Origin: Beta vulgaris subsp. vulgaris
Taxonomy: Eukaryota; Streptophyta; Magnoliopsida; Caryophyllales; Amaranthaceae
Length of the DNA stretch: 64,000 nucleotides
Reading direction: 5' to 3'
NCBI RefSeq assembly: GCF_026745355.1
Contig: NC_079208.1
Span: 52,623,776 to 52,687,775, forward strand
Positions 14,301-23,827 of this stretch are shown here, one piece after another. The position numbers and the translations under genes were made by a program. Each line of letters opens with the position of its first letter. The stretch's first letter is position 1. The notes below the pieces were generated by a model. That model was not told the origin of the DNA. It searched no databases and worked only from the letters and a program-made list of their open reading frames with translations.

Positions 14301-14569
14301 CAGCAGCTAAACTCAAGCAAAAATCACCAGTAAATGAAAAACATACAAAAAAAAAGTAAAAAAAAAAATCACCGAATAAAGGAATCGCCGGGAGAATCAT
14401 TAGAAGGAGCGAAGATTCCTTCACTTCCGCCATGAACGACGAAGGAATTTCCTTTAGCTACGAATTTCTGGCTTTTATACTCGTGCACCGACGCTTCAAT
14501 GTTGAAAATGGAGCATAGAATTAGCGCCATTAACAATGATGAAGCTGCGATGAACTTCATCACCTTCAT
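5308..14569 (-). CDS. TMEM87/GOST-family seven-transmembrane protein (lung seven-transmembrane receptor-like), five coding exons
   Basis: Coding exons on the minus strand are 14373-14569, 12473-13388, 9593-9688, 6588-6724 and 5308-5473. All introns are GT-AG with compatible phases, giving 1512 nt and 503 residues, close to the roughly 500 of plant homologues. Residues 1-27 form a signal peptide (MKFIAASSLLMALILC). Residues 28-199 are a lumenal domain with several cysteines. Hydrophobic segments begin near residue 200: five in exon 2, one in exon 3 (KFTNALVVAVVVSAGWIFYE) and one in exon 4 (PAFWQALSFSLLSVICILWA). The acidic C-terminal tail ends DDSEEEKTA and is probably cytoplasmic. Family knowledge places GOST proteins (lumenal GOLD-like domain plus seven helices) in the Golgi/endosomal system, with roles in trafficking or transport; the plant function is not established. 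The introns carry at least two transposons. No exon is damaged. Confidence 0.93.
6725..9592 (-). other. Intron 3 of the TMEM87-like gene (2.87 kb)
   Basis: The donor is GAG|GTACAA at 9593/9592 and the acceptor is CTGCAG|TTATAT at 6725/6724. The intron contains the hAT-like insertion 8324-8964. The remainder has no recognisable coding sequence; reading frames at 8037-8369 and 8911-9108 run across the insertion and are not supported. Confidence 0.85.
8324..8964. mobile_element. hAT-like non-autonomous element with AGAGGCGGATC ends
   Basis: The terminal inverted repeat is CAGAGGCGGATC at the left and GATCCGCCTCT at the right. A perfect 7-bp direct repeat AGCTGTA flanks it (8317-8323 and 8965-8971). 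An 8-bp hAT-style duplication with one changed base is equally possible. The interior is AT-rich with no transposase frame. The element lies wholly in an intron of the TMEM87-like gene, so it should be removed by splicing. Confidence 0.7.
10921..12279. mobile_element. Foldback/Mutator-like element with roughly 250-bp terminal inverted repeats
   Basis: The outer ends are ATACGGTTTTTTCACCATAT and its exact complement. The inverted similarity continues inward with few differences to about 11150 on the left and 12000 on the right. Landmarks in both arms, in order, are ATATACCCCTGAC, TTTCCAAATTCATCATATAC, CTTACCCTTTTGACTAACGG, TTCCGTTAGTCA and then telomere-like CCCTAA motifs. The centre (11150-12010) is very GC-rich and includes a short tandem array. 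No transposase frame is visible; long central frames are low-complexity. Clean target duplication was not identified; AT-rich TATTT(T)ATA flanks resemble each other with one indel. Long inverted repeats suggest a Mutator-like or foldback class, but the class is inference. Confidence 0.78.
11147..11302. repeat. Tandem array, unit about 27-28 bp, six copies
   Basis: The core CCACTGCCACATCACCCC recurs about every 26-29 bases, near 11149, 11175, 11202, 11231, 11257 and 11286, with spacers of CCTTACA type. It lies in the GC-rich core of the foldback element, just inside the left telomere-like arm. No similar array is visible on the right side, where simple G-rich sequence is present. Confidence 0.75.
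13389..14372 (-). other. Intron 1 of the TMEM87-like gene (984 bp)
   Basis: The donor is ATTCG|GTGATT at 14373/14372 and the acceptor is GATTCAG|ATTTGAG at 13389/13388. The codon for arginine is split CG|A. It contains a 23-base A run near 13513-13535 and no recognisable element. Confidence 0.88.
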
Positions 14570-14828
14570 CGTCGTTGAGAGGAGAGAGAAAATAGTAGAA
14601 GGTGTGTGTTTGTGGATCTGTGAAAGAAAGAGTGTGAAAGTTGGAAGCTATTAGCTATGACAGTACAGTACACAGTTGAGTAGTAGGACTAGCCGACTAG
14701 TGTAGACTGTTAAGATTTAAGAATAAACTAATTTTAGTAAGGAGGTTATGAGGAGAAATGCCAGAAATTATTCGGTTTTTAAGGAATAAAATAGATAAGA
14801 AGAGAGATAGAGTGATAATATGAATCTA

Positions 14829-15350
14829 CTAGCCTTCATATGCACGCGATGCGTGCATTAATTTCAAAATTTGTTATTCTATTAGATACTCCATTCGTAC
14901 TTTATTTATCATTAAACTTAAATGTCAAAAATTCAACAGTTAGATGAATTTAGATATATTAATTCGCTAATGTAAAAAAATAAAAAGGTTGAGAGTGATT
15001 GTTAACATTAATTTTTTGTGAATGAATATTGAACTGAAAAAACAAAAATAATGAGTTGGTTTAACTGAATTAAAGAATATCAAAGGATGTGAATGTTCAG
15101 ACTTTTCATGTACACGTTATGTATGCCATCTTTTTTTTATGAGGTATAAATATTTTGTCCATTTAATTTTTGATTGAAGTATTTGATGCATATACCATTT
15201 CAAACTTGTTTTAAAGGGCAAGTTGGAATGAGAATTTTTAAATGATTTGTTTTTGTAATTTTTTTCATTCCATTAATTAGATCATTAAGGGTATTTTAGT
15301 CACTTCAAAAAAGGACACCACACCTCCTCCCTTGGCTTATATAATAGAGA
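14829..15350 (-). mobile_element. Non-autonomous Helitron (522 bp)
   Basis: Read on the minus strand, it begins TCTCTATTATATAAGCC and ends with a hairpin (TGCACGCATCGCGTGCA), a short spacer and CTAG. It sits between A and T, the usual Helitron AT target. The interior is AT-rich and non-coding. Its terminal sequences match those of the elements at 15512-16119 and 22952-23827. Its 3' end lies only about 260 bp upstream of the TMEM87-like start codon, so it may form part of that promoter region. Confidence 0.78.
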
Positions 15351-15511
15351 TGAGGTCAATAAATGACGTGATTATATTTTATATACATGTTTCAATGCTT
15401 GTTTGGAAGGTACTTGGCCTAAGAGAAATTGAGTTAAGGTATTGTATGCCATGTGATTATATTTTATGAACTATATTTAACTTAGTGTGTGTTCTCTTTT
15501 ATCTTAATAAA

Positions 15512-16119
15512 CTAGCATTTTTTGCACGCGATCATGTTTCAATTTTTTTCGAGATAGAAATTCGGTTGTCTGCGACATAAATAAGAGTCAAATTTGAATA
15601 TTAGACATAGGAAGTATAATTGTTTTTAGTTGCAAAATTTGATTGGTTTATTCTCTATCGCTTAGTCTCTCACCAATCTTTTATTTTTTTTACTTTTCAA
15701 AGTTAAATTCTATGAACAAAATAGAAATTTTAGTGAATTTATTTATGATCTCTAATATTATAATTTTTTAGTTGATTTTTGAATTAAGTACCCTACTTCA
15801 TAGATTGTGAAGAAAGTGGACACTTTGATTTCAAGTCAAATTTTTGTGAATTTTTTTTTGTGAGTATGTATTAACGTTGTAGTGTATTGGTTGTAGTTTG
15901 TAAGTGAATTATTTAGTTTTGTTAAATTTTCTCATATGAGTGATTTGTATAATCTAAATTATGCAATTTTGTGATTTTAGTTGATTTGTGAGTGATTGTT
16001 ATGATTTTATTTCCAGTATTTTTGTTTGTAAGTGAATTTGTAATTTAGAACGGGAAGGGGGTAAAATAGTCTCTTCATTCGGGGACACCATAGCTTCCCC
16101 TTCCCTTATATAATAGAGA
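15512..16119 (-). mobile_element. Non-autonomous Helitron (608 bp)
   Basis: On the minus strand it begins TCTCTATTATATAAGGGAAG and ends with a decayed hairpin (ATGATCGCGTGCAAAAAATG) and CTAG, flanked by A and T. The 5' portion GTCCCCGAATGAAGAGACTA is shared almost exactly with the Helitron at 22952-23827, so these two are close relatives. No coding sequence is visible. Confidence 0.75.
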
Positions 16120-17232
16120 TTAAGTTGTAGCTCCGATCATTTCAGTTCAGTTCAGTTGAAGTAATAACTATGCTACCAGATTGTTGTATTTTCATGCCTT
16201 GAGGATCATGCACATGCGTTCAATCACAAAAATGCTACATAAGTATATGTGCAAAAGTGGGTTAGATAATGTAAAGAGGAAAGTGTGGAAAAGAGAAATG
16301 AATGGATAAACCAATGTAACCCCATGACGTTATGAAACCGCGAGAAAATTAGTTTTGCAATCTCATTCTTAAAAGTCAAGATAATAAAGATGCAAGAAAG
16401 ACACTCCAAGAAGTCTACGAAAATACTACTGCACTTATAAACAAAGTCTTAACTACAAAATCAATCGTAGAAGAACGATGCTCATCAAGTACAACTACAT
16501 TGGTTGTTGTATATCCGTATGATTCAAAAACAAAGAGAGGAAGTGCAAGAAAGAAAAATCATTTTGAGAAGACTAAAAAAATAAATTCCAAGAACCAAAC
16601 TGAAATTGATACAATAATTACTCCAAATGTTAGGTTGTTTTAAGTTATTTTTTCAAAATGTCTTTTGTATTTGACATTTAGATTTGTAAAAAAGTTATTT
16701 CTTCATTTATATTAGAAACTAAAATAATGCTCAATTAATCTTAACTAATTATAGAACAACACTAACTAATGTATTGAATATGTTAACTAAAAAACAATGG
16801 AAGTCTACATAAAGATTATCAGCTCTAAATTATTGTGTTAAAATACTTAACTAACTCGTCAGAAAGGAAAATAAATGTTTTGGAAGTAGATAAATATTAT
16901 TGTACATATTAGCATGAGACTTGTCTTACAAAATTATATTAAACTTCTTTACAATTTGAGTAAGACTTTGGTTAAATTTGACTTTCGTAAAAGAAGACGA
17001 GGAAAGTCAAATCTCTTAAATTGGTGAAATTGGCACCACCAGTCTACCACAGCGAGACTTTGCAGTTAATGGACTACTCAGTAGTCAGTCCTCACCAAAC
17101 AATAAAGTCCTGTAATCCTTGGACTGTCGGTGCTGTCAGAGCTTGAATAATAAAAATAATAAATCCACATCACAAGCCTACTTTTCTCTTTACTCAAAAA
17201 AAGATGTTGGAGTGTTTGTAAGCTAAACATGG
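16120..17232. other. AT-rich intergenic sequence
   Basis: No gene, element ends or structured RNA could be recognised between the second Helitron and the hAT-like element. The short frame at 16224-16409 is not supported by any recognisable feature. Confidence 0.5.
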
Positions 17233-17789
17233 TAGGGGTGAAAGTTCGGTGTACGGTTTGGATTAGGGCCTAATCCAATTCGATCCGAACAAAAATTGGA
17301 TTTTAATTTTCCAATCCGAATCCAAACCAATTAGAGTTTGAATCCGATCCAATCCAATCCGAAATTTCATACTCTAAATTGGATCAGATCCGAAAATCCG
17401 ATTTTTTTAAAACTCTAGTTTCTCGATGAAATAAATCAAGCACAACGGTAGCCTAGTAGATTTAGGAAATGAGGAATTAAGTTTTGTTAGGATTCTAGGG
17501 GAAAGGTGGAAGTGCTACGCCTACTAAGCTATGGACTATGCTTCTTTTTAGAAAAAAAAAAGTTAAGCACTTAAGCCCAATCAAGATACATAATACAAGA
17601 CATATTAGTATTTGGTTATATTGGATTTTTGGATCCAATTACCCTCAATCCAATCCGATCCGAAAATCCAAATTTTCCAAAAATCTTAATCCGAATCCAA
17701 TCCGAACACATTTCAAATCCGATCCGAATTACTAATTCGGATTGGATTGAATTGGATTTTGGATTTTATCCGAATAACTTTCACCCCTA
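17233..17789. mobile_element. hAT-like non-autonomous element with 8-bp target duplication
   Basis: The terminal inverted repeat is TAGGGGTGAAAGTT at the left and AACTTTCACCCCTA at the right. The flanking 8-mers AAACATGG (17225-17232) and ATACATGG (17790-17797) differ at one base, which fits the 8-bp duplication of hAT elements. The interior is filled with degenerate repeats of CCAATCCGAATCC type in both orientations, leaving both halves able to pair. No transposase. Confidence 0.78.
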
Positions 17790-17865
17790 ATACATGGGAC
17801 ACCTCAATCTCAAGATACAGAATAAAACAACTACAGTGGAGGAAGATTTATGATAATTGGTTTTA

Positions 17866-18303
17866 CTCCCTCCATTTGGAGTAAAAATTATACTTCCTCC
17901 GTCCCAATTTATTTGCTACATTTTGCCATTTAGGTGTGTCCCAATTCATTTGCTACATTTGCATATATTTCCATATATAGTACATAGGTCCCGCACTTTA
18001 TTTACAAATTTGCTTTTGTAAATATTTTCATATATAGTAGATAGATCCCACAATTTACCTATTTATTTTTTTGTTAATTCTTGTTATGGCAATGGTCCCC
18101 ACTCCCTCCTTGGTCTTTGTGATAATGTAAATGTAGCAAATAAGTTGGGACGGAGGGAGTATTTTATGTATGTCACGAGATAAATCTAATAAGATCCCAC
18201 TTGATTTTGTTTTTCATTACGTATAAATCACAAATCTTAATCAACGTGAAAAAGTGTGAAGTGAAAAAGTGAATTTATTCTATTTAATTCGGAACGGAAG
18301 AAG
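17866..18303. mobile_element. Stowaway-like MITE interrupted by a second MITE
   Basis: The left end is CTCCCTCCATTTGGAG and the right end is GGAACGGAAGAAG, both next to TA dinucleotides. Between them lies a complete second MITE (17893-18159) at an internal TA. The right half keeps the family phrase AAATCTAATAAGATCCCACT. Confidence 0.7.
17893..18159. mobile_element. Stowaway-like MITE (nested, 267 bp)
   Basis: The ends are CTTCCTCCGTCCCAATTTAT and its close inverted complement AAATAAGTTGGGACGGAGGG, flanked by TA on both sides. The inner copy of GTCCCAATTCATTTGCTACA near 17937 repeats the left end, so a small internal duplication is present. It is younger than the element it interrupts. Confidence 0.8.
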
Positions 18304-18357
18304 TATGTATTTGAAGTCCAATGTTATATATTTAGACTCGATTCTTAAGTTCAAATC

Positions 18358-18660
18358 TTAGTAAAAGTGTTTCAAAGAAACTAATCTAGCATAATGAAAA
18401 TAAAAGTTCCCCTCTTGATTTATCTTCTCTGCTGCTTTTGTTATGACAAATACCAGGATTTGTTGCTTACTGCCCGGCGCCCGCCCCTTTCGCCACCTAA
18501 TGTCTTCCGGTCCCATACTGCACCAATCTATACTGTTTTTGCAGCCTACGACCACCGCTTGAAGTTTGTTTTCTATGCTCAAAACCACCCCATCAAACAC
18601 CTTGGCACCATGCCATAAGAAGCAACACTTTTGCCACTCACACCATCACTGTGAAGGCAC
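18358..18660 (-). other. Unassigned coding-like fragment, possibly from a retroelement
   Basis: An 80-residue minus-strand frame (18358-18600) has unusually even amino-acid composition for this AT-rich region and contains GPEDIRWRKGRAPGSKQQ. The DNA is locally GC-richer and resembles dispersed plant repeat sequence, but I cannot name a family. No start, stop or splice evidence makes it a functional gene. Confidence 0.25.
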
Positions 18661-19401
18661 AATAATAGCAGGGTCCTGATAATATCCCTATCCTACGAAG
18701 TTCGAACCGGACTTTTTTCCCCTCTTCAACACCCTTTCTTAGGTTATAGATTGCTTTTCTGTTTATAAAAAATGGCATCAACTTAGCCACATGTGCCATT
18801 GTTCAAAGTGAAAGAACACCAAAGATATAGGAGTAATTGGTTTGAACCAATTACTAATTGTTACGGTCCCACGACAATTCGGCCCCAATCATATTCTCAA
18901 TAAATAACAAAATGATTGATTCAACATTAGAATTTGTAGTAAATGAGAGCCTAGACCAGTCATTTATCAGGCACTCATTTGTGCTCATGATATCATATAA
19001 AAAGGCACAACAACAACAATGAACAATGTCAAAAGCCTTAATCCCAAAAGATGGGGTCAGAAAAGAAAAAAGAGGAGCTTAAATTACAGGAATGTCATCT
19101 AGGAACATATAAATACCCATGAACTAAATGTAGTCAATTCTACATGATCTTGTATAATTGATCAGCAAATAAGCACTGAGTTGAGACACTAATCAGCATG
19201 GTGAAAATTAACAACTAAAAATTTCAAGCAGGAAGAAAAAACTACAAACTAGTAAGTATTTCTTAATAATAATGCTCGATAATACCCGGTCACATACATT
19301 GCAATATCTCGTTCTTTAGAAAATTCAGAACGACTAGCAGATGATGTGCATCGCGTTGACAAGGAAAACCATTCTCTGAACACCAGTATAATGCAAGTGT
19401 T

Positions 19402-22400
19402 TCAGTCCATATCGAGGAACTCCATTCTCTTTCTTATCAACCCTTTAAGATCGGATGCATCCCTCTCTGCTTTTTGTGCCTGTATAACAAAAGGTGAACA
19501 CGTAGATTTATTGAACAGGTTCTTCCATACATCATAGCACATAATAAAAGTTATGGGCTGAACTGAACATATAGTGTAGCTGGTGGCATGCCCCGTGTTG
19601 AAGTAACATGACCACTTGACATCTCAAAATTTGCAGTTCATGACGTGAAGACTAAACGAGCATTACTGAATAAAACTTCAGATGACCTACATGAGTACTT
19701 AATCCAAAATTTTCTATGACAAGAAAAACCTACTCACATAATAGTAAAACTCAAATTTTGCAGCTAAAGTATGAGGTGTTTTGTGAAAAATGTCGTTGAT
19801 TCTTTGAAGATTGCATTCTCTTCTCCTTACAAAGCAAGTTTTGGGTCTAAAAAGCTCAAAAAAATGAGTTTCAATACATTCACACGTTTCATCAAGTTCA
19901 AATACCTTATCAAATAAGTTTCAAAAAGTCCCAATAAGTTCCGATAAGTTCACGAAAAGTAAAATCAAGAGAACACACCCTAAGTATAGGTTCTCTCAAT
20001 CTTCACAATAGTTATTCAGTTTTATTATTGTTTCAACTGTCGGATTAGACTTAGCAATCCACAATTGTTGTAAACAGTATAGATACCAAAATGCAGAAGC
20101 TACTAAGTTAATAGAATTAGTAAGACAAATTTCATAAATGCTGTCTCATAGGGATCCTAGTGCAACCTATCCTGAACCCCTCAACCCCCTTGAATTAGGT
20201 ATGATCCCATGGCCAGTGTCATGGAGGAGTAGGCAGATACCAAGAGAACTACCCCCACAGCCTCAACTTTGAAGCTACTATGTTATGGTTCAGGAATTTG
20301 GAATAGCTAGGTCATTTAGCATTTTTTTGGGGAGAAAATGGAATTTATATGGAAAGAAAAAGGGAGATGGAGAGACAATCAGGATGAAATGTTCAGAATC
20401 TGCAGAAGACACTAGAAGTCTTTTAAGATAACTCAGAAAAAAATGAGTGAACAAATGCCCGTATGAATGCAGAAAAGACCACAGCATGGATTGACAATAC
20501 TGTATATGCTAGAATATACTTAAATATATAAGCTTAGAGAAGGGAAAAAAAAAAGAAAAAAGCATTAAAGTACTTCCCCAATAGAACCCACCTTTCTTAT
20601 CTCAGCGACTGATACACGTGTCATATGAGGGGGGAGATCCTCTTTCTCTGAATCCTGACCATTCATATACAAGATTATAATCAAGCACTAAAAACAATAT
20701 ATATATGGGAAGGCATAAAAACAACCTATTGCACAACATACCAATTCACCAATCAATACCACATTTTCCCCACGGATTACGTATAAACCTAATGGGATGT
20801 CACAATAAAGGTCACCAACGATGACTCTTTCACATGCACCTTCAAGAACAGCATTCGCTGCAAGCAAGTGATGGTATTATTCCCAGGTAAACATCAGGGA
20901 TTGAACTTGAACTTATTTAACAATAAACAAAACTTAGGCAGAGAGGTACCGAATTGATCAAATGAACAAAGCGTCCCTAAAAGTTTCCTTCCATCTCGCA
21001 GTAAAACTAGAATCTTCCCTGTATAACACGTGAGAACATCAGAAACTAATGCTAAAACAACTAGAAACAGGGACAACTACAAGCTACAAGCCAAATAGGC
21101 TGACAATTAAGAGCGCAACTGATGATTAGTATTACAATCAACCTCGATGATAGAACTAAAAGAATTTCTATTAATGATGGTAGCTCTTGTTAAATGGCAA
21201 CAGTATTAGAAAAACTAAATTCCAGATAATACATGAAGGTGCTAGCCTAACATCTTTGATACTCATACAATTTCTATGACAAGAATACAAAGGGTTGCCT
21301 GGCAGTAAAAATCAGTGGTAAGAAGTAACAGCCATCACCAAGATGCAAGTATGCAAACGCCTAGGTCCATATTACCAAAAGTTATGATAAGAAGACAGAA
21401 TTCTACTATGCATGGTGCAAAAAAAGAACAGCAAAACAAAATACGTCAATAAAAAGGGCAAGCCAGAAATCAATATTAAAGCAAAAATAAGTCTCTATTT
21501 CTTGCAACTCCATTTAAAAGACTAGGCACTATGAACCAATTGTTCATACAGAAAACCTACCATGAAAATGGAGTTGCTACATGGCAAGTATACACATACT
21601 TGGGCATGCATTCAAGATCAATACTCTCAATTATCAACTGGTAGAATCACTCACTCTCCATCTAGAATTGTATGATCCACTAATAAAAATAAGATTCGAT
21701 TCTCTACAGTTCCCTTATAAACTACACTAGGATAATCAAGATCCTAATTATTCTGCAACTGTTCACTCACAAACTAGTAAACGGACATACTTACATGGAA
21801 TGGAACAATACAAAAACCCAATCTTGCTCGGCATGTTATATCACTAAAGCCTTCACTCTCCAGTCTTAATTACATCACCACCCTATTACACATACGCATT
21901 CCCAACTAAACAACATAAAAATAGCGATCCGAGCAGATTTATAGGTGAGAATCAGCAAGGCAGCAAGCATAACGACTTGGCATGGCGGAATTCGCTGTGG
22001 ATCCAACAAAGAAACCTACTTTTTCAATTTTTCAAAGGATTTCAATCTACATAGACCATATTCAGGCATTTGAGTATTTCATATTGGAATGAAGAGTGCC
22101 ATTAGCATCAAATTTTGCCAGCAACTAATTTATTCATACTTTCACTCCCAGCTTTACTCTCTTATATTCCCATCAATCCTCAATTTATAGAATAAACACA
22201 AGAAATCTCAACCTAACATCACAATTCAACCTCAGAATAAAAACCCATCAACAAACTATAAACCACAAAGCATTACAACCCCTCAACAAATCTCCCTCAG
22301 CAAAAAAAAAAAAAAAAACATATAAGGCCCTAAAATTAAAGTCAAATCATACATACTCAGACATCATCATCAATAAACAAGAGATAAATCCCAATAACCC

Positions 22401-22628
22401 AATTCAACAGAAATTAAAGTACATAAATTTGAAAGTAAAGACACATGAATTAGACCATGCAAAAGATTAAAAAAGAAAATTGAAAGCATTTACTCGTTAA
22501 TTGTAACAAAAGAAAAAAAAGATGAGATCTTTTGTGGAGTAAGATAAAAGAAAGAGAGGGAACATACTGTCTAGATAACTGGCGAGCGAAGTTGAAAGGT
22601 ACAGATCCTCTGGACCGGCCCACGACAT
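19402..22628 (-). CDS. LSM1: Sm-like protein LSM1, five coding exons
   Basis: Coding exons are 22568-22628, 20950-21018, 20742-20857, 20592-20654 and 19402-19479. All junctions are GT-AG and in phase, giving 387 nt and 128 residues, the same length I recall for Arabidopsis LSM1. The N-terminus MSWAGPEDLYLSTSLASYLD leads into the Sm1 motif (KILVLLRDGRKLLGTLCSFD) and then Sm2, which includes YVIRGENVVLIGEL. The C-terminal helix ends RKRMEFLDMD. LSM1 defines the cytoplasmic Lsm1-7 heptamer that binds the 3' end of oligoadenylated mRNA and activates decapping with Pat1 in P-bodies. The start codon sits in the family-conserved MSW context. A Helitron begins about 320 bp upstream of the ATG. Nothing is truncated. 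Confidence 0.97.
21019..22567 (-). other. Intron 1 of LSM1 (1.55 kb)
   Basis: The donor is GACA|GTATGT after codon 20 and the acceptor is TATACAG|GGAAG. The codon is split A|GG. The intron is AT-rich with a poly-A tract near 22301-22318 and no recognisable element. Confidence 0.9.
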
Positions 22629-22951
22629 TGAAATTGTGATTTAATTTGAGGAATCCACAAAAATCACCCACAATTTTTTCACTTTTCTTTCTTGAAAGAT
22701 GATACAATTAGCAATGGCAGCTCAAAGATTTCTTTCTCTCGGTCAATTGTTGAGACTGCGAAGAAGGTTAATTGTTGATGGGAAAAAGAGAATAGATAAA
22801 TATTACAGTTTGCGAAGTTGTTAATGGGACTTGGGAGTGTTCAATGGATAAAGCCTAAGAACTCAAAACACTTAGCTGAATCGGATTCACGATAATTTAT
22901 TTTAAATTTTATTACATAAATAAATTTGATCATAGTAAAAGAAAACAATTA

Positions 22952-23827
22952 TCTTTATTATATTCATCCGTTTCATTTTAATTGTTACCCTTTAATATTT
23001 TACACTATTCACAAATTGTACTTTGACTCTCATTTGTGATTTATACGTGAATAAGAATATAGTCACGTAGAATCTTGTTAGATTCGTGTTAATATAAATT
23101 TTTTTAATATGTATTTTTTATAATTTTTACAAATACAAAACTAAAGATATATGTCCTCAAAAAACTTTTGCATTGACATGCGTGAGAAGTATAAGGGTGT
23201 ACATTAATATGAAATAGAGGGAGTATAAGCTAGGGAAAGCTATGATGTACCCGAATGAAGAGACTATTTTACCTTTTTTTTTCTAAATTACAAATTCAAT
23301 TACAAACCAAAGGGGCTTTAAACAAAAAATATTGGAAATAAAATTATAACAATCACTCACAAGTCAACTAAAATCATAAAATTGCATAATTTACATTATA
23401 CAAATCACTCAAATAAGGAAACTTTACAAAAATAAAAAAAATTAACTTACAAACTACAACAAATACACTACAATTTCAATATATACTCACAAAAATTTGA
23501 CTTGAAATCAAAGTGTCAACTTTTTTCACAACATATGAATTAGTGTACTTAATTCAAAAATCAACTAAAAAATTATATTAGAAATCATAAATAAATTCAA
23601 TAAAATTTATATTTTGTTCATATAATTTAACTTTGAAAAGTAAAAAAAAAAAAAAAAATACTGGTGAGAGACTTAAGTGACAGAGACTAAACCAATTAAA
23701 TTTTGTAACTAAAACCAAATATACTTCGTATGTCTAATATTCAAATTTTGTCTTTTACTTATGTCGAAAAAATCGAGTTTTTGTCTCGAAAAACATCCAA
23801 GCACGCATCGCGTGCAAAAAATGCTAG
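22952..23827 (+). mobile_element. Helitron split by a MITE
   Basis: The 5' end TCTTTATTATA (22952-22962) is separated from the rest (TAAGCTAGGGAAAGC, from 23226) by a Stowaway-like MITE. The 3' end is the hairpin GCACGCATCGCGTGC followed by AAAAAATG and CTAG at 23824-23827. The element lies between A and T. Removing the MITE and one TA gives a 5' terminus like that of the 15512-16119 Helitron, and the next 200 bases also match that element. Confidence 0.8.
22963..23223. mobile_element. Stowaway-like MITE inserted in a Helitron end (261 bp)
   Basis: The ends TTCATCCGTTTCATTTTAAT and TAATATGAAATAGAGGGAG are inverted copies, each next to TA. The interior carries the family phrase AATCTTGTTAGATTCGTGTT. 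It interrupts the Helitron's ATTATATAAG terminus, so it inserted later. Confidence 0.78.
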
